64,000 bases of DNA from Gadus chalcogrammus (GCF_026213295.1 NC_079419.1:25762111-25826110); one strand, 5' to 3'. Counted from the first letter of the stretch, positions 9,904 through 20,169 are shown. Translations and numbers: made by a program. The notes: generated by a model not told the origin, from the sequence alone.

Positions 9904-10696
9904 ACCTTTCTCCTTGGTTCAGTCTACTTCATATTGAGTGGAAGAACCAGAGACATCGGAAAACCTGACACAGTCGTTTGAGATTCATAATATCGTCTGG
10001 AGGCGCACACAGCTTTTGGCCGTGATAATATAAATTATATGAAATATATATCTATGTATAATATGTTATCATTTAGACAAAGAGCTCCAGGACTCTCGCC
10101 GGAACAGCCGGAGTGTTCTAAAATATTTACAGAACACGGCCCAAGGCTGTGTGCGCCTCGCTATTGCGATACATCCACTGTAAACCGAGTGCATGGTACC
10201 GTGGCCGCAAGCTGCTCACAGACATGCAAACGGCGCGCTTTTTGGCACGAGTCGCTTTTTTATCATACATTTTTGGGACCTGTGTGGTCCGTGCAGATCC
10301 GAAGAGGTTTTTTTTGGGCGGGGGGGGGGGTAGGGGGGGGTCGATCGGCGCGCGTGTCAATATTCCGTAATCTGACTGACTGAGACCCCTCGAGCCTTCG
10401 AAGTAAAGAAGAGTGATTCCGGAAATGATTTTGTTAGGGGACCAATCACAGCCCTTGCCGTTGCGTCGACAGAAGGTTAAATATTGGATGCGCACGTTAG
10501 AGCTTAGATCGGCCCAGAAAATCAAGCCCGACCCGGCCCGAAGCCCGTGCACGTTCTGTCCGAGCCCGACCCGACACATTAACTGTAATTATGAGCCCTA
10601 GCCCGATTTCAACCCGATATTTATTTTAACACTTATGTAACTTTGTACACATTTGTTACTAGGCCTACTCTGCTAAATATAAATGCAAGTGATAAT

Positions 10697-10826
10697 GTAT
10701 AGAACGCCGGTCATTATCGGGAAAATAAGCCCCGACAGGGCGAACAGTACACCGACGCGCAGCGATGCTTCTTGCATCGCCCTGAAGGGGCTTATTTTCC
10801 CGATAATGACCGGCGACGTTCTATAC
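10697..10826. repeat. Near-perfect 130-bp inverted repeat
   Basis: gtatagaacgccggtcatta (from 10697) is mirrored by taatgaccggcgacgttctatac (ending 10826), and the arms continue through gggaaaataagcccc with a loop around 10745-10775 (gcagcgatgcttcttgcatcgc is itself a small hairpin). It could be a tiny MITE; no clear TSD was found. Confidence 0.85.
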
Positions 10827-11223
10827 ATGATCCCGCTTATTACACGGCTACTTGCCAAAACTAAAAAAATAACTTCACATGGTGTGCCTTTTTGCAATTT
10901 ATTCGTTACCAGCATTCGTAGTGTTGATCAGCAGAGCAATAATAAATTGTCTGCAAAGAAGGTGACGTTGCTTAGCAACGGAAGACGCTGGGGTTAACAA
11001 GTCACCGGACTACTACCAAAGTGAACGGAGCGTTCCACGACATTGAGAAGACCTGTGTAATAAAGGCCTATAATATAATAATAATAATATAATATTTCTG
11101 TTTATGGCATAGATTTCTCCTCAGATTAGAGGTGATGATAAAAATAAAAACGCTTGATCAAAGTCCCGGCCCGAACCGGCCAGAGGATAGTGGTGGGAAA
11201 TATCGGAGAAGGATGCACTTATT

Positions 11224-11523
11224 GTGCAGCAGGACGCAGGGTGCAAGTGCAGTTGGAAGTGGTCATGGATAAAATTAGAAGCCACGACTGAGGTGAATTC
11301 AGTGAAGCATAACTTTCCACTGTCTGACTTTTTCAAAGAAATTGAGAAAAAAGGATGTGCTAAATGCACACTCTGCATTAAAGAAATTAATTATGCCAGC
11401 AGGGGTGTACATGCCCTGTATGCACACTGTAAGGCAGACATTCATCGGAGGAAAGTGACAACAACAATAACTACACAAAGTGTTGCACAGCTTCTCCGAA
11501 ACCCTCTTCCAGAAACCCCCTAA
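11224..11523 (+). pseudogene. BED-type zinc-finger exon of a hAT transposase, remnant
   Basis: The frame contains FFKEIEKKGCAKCTLC followed by GVHALYAHCKADIHRRK, i.e. C-x2-C ... H/C ... H spacing like the BED finger that hAT transposases use to bind their termini. The match begins at about 11300; the stop is at 11521-11523 and no catalytic domain follows. It lies inside the hAT-like element 10219-11802 and is probably its only remaining coding part. Confidence 0.6.
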
Positions 11524-12037
11524 GCAGCAGATAAGATCAGGGACAGTGCCAGGCCTACACTGCCAGTACCTGTACCTGTGATCGCATATCCAATGCAGAG
11601 GTGTGTGTTTGTGTGTGTGTGAAAATAAATTAACTTAGTTTAAAAAGTCACTTTAACTGAGAAACTAATATATTTTTTATCTTTCTAGGCATATAGCATA
11701 TAGCATAGGCCTTCTCATGATAATAGGATATCATGCCGTCATATTTTTTCAGACTTCGGGTAGCTCTCTCTTTTTTTTGTCATACATGTGTTTGCATCCC
11801 TGTGCTCAGGGCCACACCCCCACCCTCCTCCTTGACCCGCCGCGCTCATCCTCATTTGCATTAAAGCTGCGGACACCGAAACGGCGCGTTCGCGGAAAGC
11901 TCGATGTGCGACTAGCTCGTAGTGGCTGTAATTCTACACCTCGGCTGAATTTTGGGAACGTCTTCGAATACTGTGTTAGGGGCCAACAAATATCTATATT
12001 AAAGCATCCATAAAGTAGCATGCCATGGGACCTTTAT

Positions 12038-12932
12038 ATGCTTGCATCAGCATCAAGATGGACTCCTAACACAAATGTTGTTCAGAATAAAATCCTGAAC
12101 AAGATGAATTCCACATATTTTAAATTAGGGCGTGGGATCGAGATGGGCGTGGCCTAAAATGACCACAGTTCCTAGACGGAATGTTTGATTTGAGGGGGAC
12201 CAACTTAGTGGCTGTTGGGGACCAAAGTTCTAACTGCTCAAATAAAATGAAGTACATTGAAAAAAGTACATGGCTGCCAGTGCCTTAAAATCATCCACAT
12301 TTTTCTTGAAGCCAAAAGGCGGGGTTACCTTAACTCAATCGTCATTAAACTTGGTGTAGTCAAAGGCACATGGGTGAAGATGAACCTTTCCAAATTGTAT
12401 TCAGGACAATCGGACAATAGCGGGCACTATAACAATTAACCGAAAAGCAACCTCTCCAAATTGAATCCAGATTGGCCCATAGGGGGCACTATAACCATTA
12501 ACTGAAAAGGCATACTTTTGACGGCCATATTTCCTGACCCCTTTCACCTACTGTCATGAAATCCTATGTTATCCTATCCTATGCTATCCAATGTTGGGTG
12601 CAAAAAGGCGAGGTTATCTTGAGTCAATAATCACCAAGCTTGGTGTACTTAAAGCAGCATAGGTGAAAGTGAACCAGGGTAAAGTTAATCAAAATAGGAC
12701 TATAGGGGGCGCTAAAGCAATCAAATGAAAACTTTATAGACACATTACTCCTCAGACTTTTGACGTACAGTCTTGGAAGTTTGTTCGCAAAGCTAAGGCT
12801 ATTCCAGCGTCGTCAACAATATGCAAACAAAAATGGTCTTAATGGTCTTCATCAGGGTCTTAATGGCCTGTCGGGGTCTTATTGGTCTGTTTTAGGCTTG
12901 GCCCCCGTAAAATGCTGCTTGCAGCTTTAATT
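12038..12932. repeat. Dispersed repeat of the 'ggcgctatag' type, right part
   Basis: There is no gene. Two related blocks (about 12290-12540 and 12590-12800) share phrases such as aaaaggcg-ggttacctt and taaacttggtgtagt, and the stretch ends aatgctgcttgcagctttaatta (about 12911-12933) with a small hairpin (gctgcttgcagc), followed by ATT repeats. It resembles the end of the 50700-52371 repeats. Confidence 0.5.
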
Positions 12933-13226
12933 ATTATCATTATTATTATTATTATTATAATTAGTGTGAATGCTGTAGCATTCACACTCTAGATATTGAA
13001 ATCTTTATTTTTCTTATTCTTCTTCCGCACGTTTTTTGGTCTTCAACTCCTCCGCCATACTTTCAGCTACAGAAGCTAAAGAAATTCAACTATTAAAACG
13101 TTCAGCTCTTTAACGACGGCTGGCTATTATTCAGCTTCTTTCAACTCTTTCAACTATTTAAACTATTCAGCTTTTTCCACATGGCGGAGCCTTCCTCTTA
13201 TTTCCTCTGGTACTTCAACTGTTTAA

Positions 13227-13952
13227 AGGGTAATTCCGGTGTAAAATGGATTTGGGATATGTTTTGTATGATAACGAGTTGAAACGTTCATTTTGGAGCA
13301 CAAAAAACGCATATAGACGCTTTCTTCAGTTGGCTGTTTTTAGCAGATTCTATCAAAATGCTATAAACTCGGAACGAAGGGGGCAGTGATTATTGTAAAA
13401 ACTAAATCGCTATTTTAAACCACTGAAAAGGCCATAAATAGCCCGACACTTCTTTGGTAGTATAATAAGGGTCTTAACATGTAAAACAAGGCATTGAGAA
13501 CTCTGTAAGTGTACAGATTGTTTATTAAAAATGACATTTTGTACACACAATACCATCAGTAGATCACCCGTCAACGCCATTTTGTTTTCAAGACTCGATA
13601 GGTAGATTGACGAACACATACTGATGGTATTGTGTGTATAAAATGTCCTTTTTAATAAACAATCTGTACACTTACAGAGTTCTCAATGCCTCTTTTTATA
13701 TGTTAAGACCCTTATTATACTACCAAAGAAGTGTCAGGCTACTTTTTGCCTTTTATATGGTTAAAATAGTGATCTAGTTTTTACCATAACCACTGCCCCC
13801 ATTTTTCCAAGTTTATGGCGTTTTGATAGAATCGGCTAAAAACAGCCAACTGAAGAAAGCGTCTACATGCGGTTTTTGTGCTCCAAAACGAACGTTTCAA
13901 CTCGTTATCATACAAAACATATCCCAAATCCATTTAACACCGGAATTACCCT
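13227..13952. mobile_element. TTAA-target foldback element, 726 bp with arms of about 330 bp
   Basis: agggtaattccgg begins at 13227 after TTAA (13223-13226), and its mirror ends at 13952 before TTAA (13953-13956). The two arms are near-identical over about 330 bp, with only scattered differences, around a spacer of roughly 60 bp near 13563-13620. There is no coding capacity. It is a palindromic MITE that could extrude as a cruciform or be read as a long hairpin RNA. Confidence 0.92.
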
Positions 13953-14030
13953 TTAAGACGTAACTCAATTGATTTTCAACCGTTTATCTTCATTCAAACC
14001 ATTAAACAACAACATTTCGCCATTCTCTTA

Positions 14031-15099
14031 AGCCCAGTTCAGACCAAAGATTCACCTTGCAACGGCTTGCAACGAGACGGTTTTAGAACGTCGCAGGGGC
14101 GGTGTGAACGGGTCGTTGCAAGCCGTTGCAAGGAGTTGCAAGGAGTGGCCAGAGATTGAACATGTCAAATCGCAAGGTCAAGTTTTAGAACGCGGCGATT
14201 TAACTATTCCTCTTCAGCCAATCACAGCACAGAACAACTTGTACGTCACGGCCTTACTCCGTCCCGGTACCGTACTGTCCACTCCAGCATAAAAAGATCA
14301 GAAGATGGCAGACTTCTGGTCCGAGGAGAGGGAGGAGAACTTAATTCGGTAATTAAATTCGGTTGAATTGCAGTCCCGGTAATTTGTGTTCGTCTTCTTA
14401 ATTAAAGGCCTCACCAGATCCTCCAGATGATGGAATAGGACCGGGGACAGGCGTGTAAAATTGGTGAAAGCTGACATATCCCCGATTTCCAGCTCTCTAC
14501 ACAGAACAGATTGGCGTAGGCACCCTGTTTCTGCCGCTGAAGTACCCAACTGCGGCTCCATATTCTTGGCTTTACAACTCGCCGTCTCTCCTTTTCATGA
14601 TTAAAGCCACAGCAAAAACTGCGACCATTTCACTCTCACTAACATAATTAGGCCTGTTTATAATTAAGTTATCCATCTCCAATTAGTAGTTGGGCCGATG
14701 GTGAACAAAGACAGATCAAACTGAAATTCAACAAACGGAAAATGCAATGTATCCAACAACGGGTAATCAAAACTAACTAAGCTCCAGCTATTTACTCCAA
14801 TGCAGATGTAGTGGAAAATGACAAAACACAGTAACTCTAGCCTACTCTCAAGTAAAATAAAAATAAAACTAATTGCAAACCAAACTAATCTAACCTAACC
14901 TACGCAAATGATGATGTTGCGGCTCTCAGCTGTGCCAGAGCGTTCACAGTTGCTATGGAAACCACCTAGCGTCGCAGCCCGTTGCAGCGTGTTGCAGCCA
15001 GTGTGAACGGCCCAGTTTTAGAACGTCACAGCCCGTCTCGTCGCAAGGAGTTGCCAGTTGCAAGCCGTTGCAAGGTGAATCTTTGGTCTGAACTGGGCT
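14031..15099. mobile_element. PIF-Harbinger element, 1069 bp, TSD TTA
   Basis: The ends are inverted repeats of about 43 bp (agcccagttcagaccaaaga from 14031; mirrored at 15099), flanked by TTA at 14028-14030 and 15100-15102, the 3-bp target typical of PIF-Harbinger. Subterminal motifs gttgcaagccgttgcaag and ttttagaacg recur in both halves and are probable transposase or Myb-like binding sites. It is an internal deletion derivative keeping a transposase fragment. Confidence 0.92.
14298..14561 (-). pseudogene. Harbinger transposase (DDE_Tnp_4), N-terminal fragment
   Basis: The frame has DMSAFTNFTRLSPVLFHHLE followed by DLVRPLIKKTNTNYRD, the helical N-terminal region that precedes the DDE nuclease of PIF/Harbinger transposases (and of vertebrate HARBI1). 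After NTNYRD the frame leaves the family pattern, so the catalytic part is deleted. It could not catalyse transposition. Confidence 0.75.
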
Positions 15100-15239
15100 T
15101 TAAAGAGACACACATACACACACGCAATGTCTCCGCCATTCTCTTAAGACACACACACAAACACACACACACAGCTTTATTCCAATTCGATTTTAACATT
15201 TTGAACTGTGTTCAAATATCTCACTTGATTAAAGCTATT

Positions 15240-15440
15240 CAACATGTCTACTGCCTACTACTACTCCTACTACTACCATTACTACTCCTACCAATACTAC
15301 TACTCATATCAATACAACTACTACAATTGCTACTACTACTTCAGCTACTACTACTACTTCAGCTACTACTACTACTTCTTCAGCTACCACTACTTCAGCT
15401 ACTACTACTTCAGCTGCAACTACTACTTCAGCTACTAACT
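15240..15440. repeat. Cryptic (CTA/CTT-CAG)n microsatellite
   Basis: Runs of actact and tactacttcagc; the same tract resumes at 16396-16540 after the hAT and recurs at 17005-17290. Long open frames through it are an artefact of the triplet period. Confidence 0.9.
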
Positions 15441-15752
15441 ACTAGTGATGTTACGTTTTGCGTCGAGGCATCGAGGCGTGTGTCGAGTATCTCGGCTCCT
15501 CCCCCAGCGAAGCTCCGCTTCGAGTAGGATTCACGTTGGCGAAATGACGTAGGGTGTGACGTTCGAGGCTTCGCCTCGGACTTCTGCTTCGAAATATGGG
15601 TTCAGTATTGGCGGGAGATTTCGACTATAAAGATGTCCCGTATACGATCACAACCTTGTGGTATATTCAATATACCACTAGTCTGTGATCGTAGTAGTTT
15701 GAGCATTGCATTTTCTGTAGTATCAATCGAAACATCACGTTCATTATTCATC

Positions 15753-15826
15753 ATGGAGTTTGCCAAGAAGAGAAGGTTTTCCCCTGTTTGGGAGCATTTT
15801 CATCTAGTTGCTCCCAATAAGGTTTC
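15753..15826 (+). pseudogene. hAT transposase first exon, BED-type finger start
   Basis: MEFAKKRRFSPVWEHFHLVA opens at 15753: a basic start and the aromatic W-x2-F pair that begins a BED finger. The Cys/His ligands do not follow; the sequence passes into non-coding text and a SINE. Confidence 0.5.
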
Positions 15827-15897
15827 AATAACCACTGTCCAGAACACTTTAATGGCTATTAAATTAATAAGTCCTTCTCAGTTATCATGCAGTGTGG

Positions 15898-16132
15898 GTC
15901 GGCTTAGCTCAGGAGGTAGAGCAGTTGACTTGTAACCAGTAGGTTGCTAGTTCAATCCCCAGCTCCTCCTAGCTCAGTGTTGTTGTGAACTTGTGACCCT
16001 GTCACTTTGCTCCTGACAGCTGACTGTCGCCTTGCATGTGTGACTCTGCCGTCGATGTGTCAATGTGTGTATTTACCGAAGTAAGTCGCTTTGGATAAAA
16101 GCGTCTGTTAAGACACACTTTTGCCAAATGAT
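15898..16132 (+). repeat. tRNA-derived SINE
   Basis: A tRNA-like head has an A-box (tagctcaggagg, 15905-15916) and a B-box (ggttgctagttcaatccc, 15942-15959), so it carries an internal RNA polymerase III promoter. The tail ctttggataaaagcgtctg (16089-16107) is a conserved 3' region of many teleost SINEs. It lies inside the hAT. It is not a tRNA gene: no 3' acceptor half can pair and the sequence continues for 160 bases. Confidence 0.8.
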
Positions 16133-17004
16133 TTATTTTCTAGCATGTGCTCTGTGCCATTTTATGAATGTCACACTCACACACATGTATCATTGAAATG
16201 ACTTCAATTCTCAAATGATTTAATGTTGTATCGGCACACGAAGCAAAAATCACATTTTGGGTTGGGTTGTCATAATTTCATTCACCACTAGATGTCCCTA
16301 GCGTACTCATTTGAAGCTTCGAGCACGAACCACTTTGGTGGTTCATCTGGCTTTGAGGCTTTGACGTTTCATGAGGCATCATCTCGGCACCACTACTAAC
16401 TACTACTTCAGCTACTAACTACTACTTCAGCTACTAACTACTACTTCAGCTGCTACTACTATTACTTCAGCTACTACTTCTTCAGCTGCTACTACTTATA
16501 TTTCTACTACTTCTACTTCAGCTGCTACTACTACTATTACTTTCATATTCTATTAATTTTACATTTCTTTCTATTCAGCAATTGTTTGCGCCTGTCATTC
16601 AGCCGTCAGCATTCACACTCGTTTTCTGCAGGAAATGCAACTTCTAGTTATTTTTATTTTTTATTCTTTTCGTTAGCAATATAAGTTGGCTACTTTGTTT
16701 TACTCTATTGGTAGATGGCCAAAGCTGCGTTATCGGAAGTGAATCAGTGGTATTGGCATATCCCTTCTAAATGATTTATTTATTTGTGGTGATTTGAATA
16801 ATTTCTATTAACACACAGGCAATGGCTTCGCCATTCTCTTAAAGAGTCACACATACACATACGCAATGTCTCCGCCATTCTCTTAAGACACACACCCACA
16901 CACACACACACACACACACACTCACAGCTTTATTCCAATTCGATTTTAACATTTTGAACTGTGTTCAATTATCTCACTTGATTAAAGCTATTCAACATTT
17001 CTAC

Positions 17005-17290
17005 TGCCTACTACTACTCCTACCACTACTACTACTACTACTACTACTCCTACCACTACTACTACTAGTACAACTACTACCAATACTACAACTACCATTA
17101 CTACTACTCCTATCAATACAACTACTACAATTGCTACTACTACTTCAGCTACTAACTACTACTTCAGCTACTAACTACTACTTCAGCTACTACTACTATT
17201 ACTTCAGCTACTACTTCTTCAACTACTACTACTTCAGCTATTACTACTTCTACTTCAGCTACTACTTCTACTTCAGCTGCTACTACTACT
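17005..17290. repeat. Cryptic (CTA/CTT-CAG)n microsatellite, second unit
   Basis: Same tract as 15240-15440, in unit 2 of the tandem duplication, about 250 bp before the first visible ubac1 exon's splice region. Confidence 0.9.
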
Positions 17291-17643
17291 ATTACTTTCA
17301 TATTCTGTTAATTTTGCATTTCTTCATTTTCAGCAATGCTTTGCGCTTGTCATTCAGCCGTCAGCATTCACACTCGTTTTCTGCAGGAAATGCAATTTCT
17401 AGTTATTATTTTAATTTTTTATGCTTTTCGTTAGAGGAAAACAAAGTATCTGACTTATATTGCTATCGGTAGATAGCCAAAGCTGCGGTATCGGAAGTGA
17501 ATAAGTGGTATCGGCATATCCCATCTAAATGATTTATTTATTTGTGGTGATTTGAACAATTTATATTAATATTAAAGCTATTGAAGCAGATTTTAAGTCT
17601 CATTTGAGTCTCATCACAGTATCTCTACACCCCAAACTGTCAG

Positions 17644-17917
17644 CATGTCGGTCACCCAGGCCATGGAATGGCTGATCGAACATGTCGACGACCCCTCGGT
17701 GGACACTCCTCTCCCGGGCCACGAGACGTCAGGGGCTGCAGGGGCTGCGGCCACGGCCCCAGCGGGTCCCTCTCTCGTCGGCCCCGCCTCGCTGTCCGGG
17801 GTGCTTCAGCTCCGGAGCATCCGCCAGGCCTCCACAGAGGAGAGCAGCAGGCAGGACGAGCTCACCGAGATCTTCAAGCGGATCCGCAGGAAACGAGAGT
17901 TCAGGCCGGACTCCAGG
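17644..17917 (+). CDS. ubac1: ubac1 exon A (UBA1 end, linker, charged segment)
   Basis: UBAC1 (KPC2) is a cytoplasmic adaptor: with the RING protein RNF123 it forms the KPC ubiquitin ligase that targets CDKN1B in G1, and it delivers ubiquitinated cargo to the proteasome. The acceptor is ctgtcag before C-ATG (17644); the first base completes a codon split by the intron, so [17 protein letters not shown] is the end of the first UBA domain and not a protein start. An Ala/Gly/Pro-rich linker follows, less conserved than the rest, then [20 protein letters not shown], a hallmark segment. The donor is gttggc after AGG (17917), phase 0; that donor is a weak one. Only the C-terminal half of the protein (about 205 of about 400 residues) is encoded in this window. 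Confidence 0.93.
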
Positions 17918-18199
17918 GTTGGCGATGTCTCTTTGCCTCTCTCTCACTCAGTTTCTATTTAGCTCTAGGTTTCTGTCTAGCTCTTTCTCATGACAATTTA
18001 TTTTTCTTATTTTTGTCTAGCAGTGATCGGAGATCTTCTCATCAGTATCAAAACTTTATTGCTTCAGAGCCGGCCTTGTGATCTGACACAAAACAAATGG
18101 GACCTTTTGGAATCTCATGGTGGTTGTCACTGCTTTGTAGTAATACAGTATTTGTAAAGGTGTTTGTGTCTTTGTGTATATCTGTTTTTATCCCTGCAG

Positions 18200-18286
18200 G
18201 CAGTGATTGCCCTGATGGAGATGGGCTTTGAGGAGAAGGAGGTGGTGGATGCTCTGAGGGTGAACAACAACCAGCAGGATGCTGCC
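18200..18286 (+). CDS. ubac1: ubac1 exon B (UBA2 domain)
   Basis: The acceptor is ttatccctgcag (ends 18199) and the donor gtacgt at 18287. The 87-bp exon encodes [20 protein letters not shown] and then VNNNQQDAA: a full UBA helix bundle start with the MGF loop that binds ubiquitin. Both flanking introns are phase 0. The donor's sixth base is also the first base of the TTAA target of the foldback element at 18296, so that element sits almost against the splice site without destroying it. Confidence 0.96.
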
Positions 18287-18295
18287 GTACGTTAA

Positions 18296-18950
18296 ATGGA
18301 TAGTCAGTTTTTTTGCACTTTAAGCCTTATTTTTAGGTTGTTTACAATGAAATAAATCGGTTCAGGTGCTGTTAGTCTGTGTTTGGACAAGTTTAGTTCT
18401 TTTTTCTAGCCCGTCAGATCCCACTGTACAGGTCGATGGGCATGAAACATTGGTCCTAAAGCAACATTAAACGTTCGTTTGCAAAGCGAAAGTATTCGGT
18501 ATTAGTCCTCCGCCGGAATTGGAAAAGGGATTGTTTTCGTCCTGTTTGTAGGTGTTAAGCGCACATAACACCGCTGCAATAAAAAACTACAAACAGGATG
18601 AAACAATCCCTTTTCCGGTTCCGGTGGCGGACTTATACTGACACTTTCGAGGCTTCCTTTAGAAATGAGTGGCTACAACAAAATTACTAATAAAACCTGC
18701 TGGAACAATACTTTGCTCTGATTTTTTTTGTCTAACATAACTTACACCAGTTACCAATCTGATTTTCACAGCTTTTAAAACAAACGTTTAATGTTTTAGG
18801 GCTGATGTTTCATGCACATCAACCTGTACAGTGTGATCTGACGGGGGCTAGAAAAAAAACGAAACTTCTCCAAACACAGACTTTCGGCAACGTTAGCACC
18901 TGAACCAATCGATTTAATCGTAAACAACCTGAAAAAAACAGACTATCCCT
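18296..18950. mobile_element. TTAA-target foldback MITE in ubac1 intron, 655 bp
   Basis: The TTAA copies are at 18292-18295 and 18951-18954. Inside, atggatagtc (18296) is mirrored by gactatccct (18950) with a T-rich or A-rich follow-up, and the arms extend inward to an inner stem around 18531-18617 (gggattgtttt...aaacaatccc). It has no coding capacity. The arms are more diverged than those of 13227-13952. Confidence 0.88.
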
Positions 18951-19029
18951 TTAATCATAATGTTACCAACCATCAGTTACACATCCAAATCCAAGATGAT
19001 TTGTATTTCTTTATAGATATTTGTTCTTG

Positions 19030-19165
19030 CCTTTTTGTGCGTGGGTTGAAGAGACCTGTAGCCCAGCACCACAGGTGGGAATCAAACCTGCGCTGTTGGG
19101 CGCATTGCTAACTAAGTTGGAAGAGGTGGATTGAGCAACCGAGAGGACCACTCAAGGGGATTTTT
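19030..19165 (-). repeat. Possible tRNA-related SINE fragment
   Basis: On the minus strand a B-box-like ggtttgattcccacc lies at about 19073-19087 with a gcgcccaacagc context upstream, as in tRNA-derived SINEs. The A-box is unclear and the ends are undefined. Confidence 0.35.
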
Positions 19166-19244
19166 AAGGAAACAATGAATTGTGTTATTTCAGCAGCCTC
19201 AATGCTGTAGTGATACGAGTTGCGGGGGTTTCTCTGTGTTCCAG

Positions 19245-19383
19245 TGCGAGTGGTTGCTGGGAGACCGGAAGCCCTCCCCCGAGGACCTGGACAAGGGCAT
19301 CGACACCAACAGCCTCCTGTTCCAGGCCATCCTGGAGAACCCAGTCGTCCAGCTGGGCCTCACCAACCCCAAGACTCTTCTGG
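19245..19383 (+). CDS. ubac1: ubac1 exon C (UBA2 end, STI1-like start)
   Basis: The acceptor is tctgtgttccag (ends 19244) and the donor gtaacc at 19384. It encodes [18 protein letters not shown] and [20 protein letters not shown], ending one base into a codon (phase 1). The second half belongs to the STI1-like repeat found in proteasome shuttle factors. All family-conserved residues that I know are in place. Confidence 0.96.
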
Positions 19384-19841
19384 GTAACCTCTAATCCAGT
19401 CAACCAAATGTGGGCACTGTCTCCACATGAACCGGTCTTACCCACAAACAGTCTCTTCTGGCTTCACCAAAACATCCCTTAGCAATCTTATTGGTCCGAA
19501 TCGTTGTGCCGAATATGCCTAAGAGCCTTAAGCGTGTGAGCGTGCCCTCACTACACATTAAAACCATAGCAGTAGCACCTTGATCTTAGTGGTAGGACAT
19601 GGTTGAGTGAAGTACTTGTATGGCAATTCACTGTCTTATTCAACAAAACTTTTGCAAACTCTGTAATATGCACATTGATGCTTCAAAGCCGAAGTTCTAA
19701 ATGCTATTTTCTTCTATGTTTACATTCATGTCGACGGCGCACTTACGGTAAATGCTCTTCAGCCGAATCGATTCAACCAATTCATATTCACCTATGATAT
19801 TGGTACATGATGTTTAAGTGAAAACAGGAGGGACGGTACAG

Positions 19842-20169
19842 TAGGGCTGGGCGATTAATCGAATTTTGATCGGCAATTCGATTTTAGCGTCAACCGATCA
19901 CAAAACGAATGTATATATATATGTTTTGGATACAGCTGGATACATATCTGTACATTATTTTAGATTTTAAAAAAAAATTGACCATTTTGTGTTTTTTTAA
20001 GGTGAAATTTCAAAGTTCTCAGTTACAAAGTGTTTTTTGGGAGAAACATGCTGACTAAATACATAATTTTTTCAAACTCAATAATGATCATTTCAATAAT
20101 AGTGATTTCATTATTGACCAAAATAATCGTGATTATGATTTTTTTTTTTTTCATAATCGATCAGCCCTA
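19842..20169. mobile_element. hAT-type MITE in ubac1 intron, 328 bp
   Basis: tagggctgggcgattaatcg (19842) is mirrored by ataatcgatcagcccta (20169), the same terminus class as 1421-2033 with a different interior (AT-rich with ATAATCGTGATTATGA). The flanks are cggtacag and cggtcttt: the first four bases agree, so the 8-bp TSD may have decayed. Confidence 0.75.

Larger units (their letters stand above)
10219..11802. mobile_element. hAT-like element inserted in the TTAA element
   Basis: Ends read cagacatgcaaac (10219) and, on the other strand, cagggatgcaaac (from 11802). The host phrase gctgctca...ggccac is split, with tgctca repeated on both sides (10213-10218 and 11803-11808), so a 6-base exact or 8-base decayed TSD. 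The interior has a G-run (10319-10339), a second hAT-like start at 10497 (tagagcttagatcggccc), a 130-bp inverted repeat and a zinc-finger exon remnant. Confidence 0.6.
15443..16395 (+). mobile_element. hAT element, 953 bp, 8-bp TSD CTAACTAC
   Basis: tagtgatg at 15443 and caccacta ending at 16395 are the inverted termini, directly flanked by ctaactac at 15435-15442 and 16396-16403. The left end has gaagctccgcttcgag and cgaggcttcgcctcg hairpins. It keeps one BED-type leader exon at 15753 and a SINE. The catalytic domain is absent. Confidence 0.9.
12963..16647 (+). mobile_element. Helentron/Helitron2-like non-autonomous element, multiply invaded
   Basis: It starts with a perfect 26-base palindrome, agtgtgaatgct-gt-agcattcacact (12963-12988). 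It ends after a microsatellite zone with agcattcacactcg, a small tgca-ggaaa-tgca hairpin and cttctag followed by T (16641-16647). Terminal palindrome, subterminal copy of the same motif at the other end, central microsatellite and CTAG-T end fit non-autonomous Helentrons; this assignment is inference. There is no coding sequence. A TTAA foldback, a Harbinger and a hAT sit inside, so the element itself would be only about 0.9 kb. Confidence 0.5.
15103..17570. repeat. Tandem duplication next to ubac1 (two units, one carrying a hAT)
   Basis: Unit 1 (15103-16835) and unit 2 (16836 to about 17570) share in order: cacacatacacacacgcaatgtctccgcc-like text, agctttattccaattcgatt, the CTA/CAG microsatellite, the Helentron-like 3' end, and then ccaaagctgcg-tatcggaagtgaat and gatttatttatttgtggtga. 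Removing the hAT at 15443-16395 from unit 1 leaves both units close to 0.75 kb. The duplication includes sequence beyond the mobile element's end, so it is a segmental duplication, not a second insertion. Confidence 0.8.

Noticed and set aside
10127..10579. 150-codon minus-strand frame in the hAT-like insertion
   Set aside because: Covers a hAT terminus and a G-run; no similarity to any family is visible.
15244..15438. Frames rich in Tyr-Tyr-Ser or Leu-Leu in the CTA-type repeat
   Set aside because: Triplet microsatellite keeps frames open by chance; it lies inside a non-coding mobile element, and the second copy at 17005-17290 gives different peptides.
15898..15975. tRNA gene
   Set aside because: A- and B-boxes are present but the acceptor stem does not close and a SINE tail follows, so it is a tRNA-derived SINE.
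17645..17962. Start of a short protein beginning [10 protein letters not shown]
   Set aside because: The ATG is an internal Met of ubac1: a splice acceptor lies directly before it and the family protein continues upstream.
17668..18081. 137-codon overlapping frame in the ubac1 exon
   Set aside because: GC-rich shadow of the real frame running into the intron.
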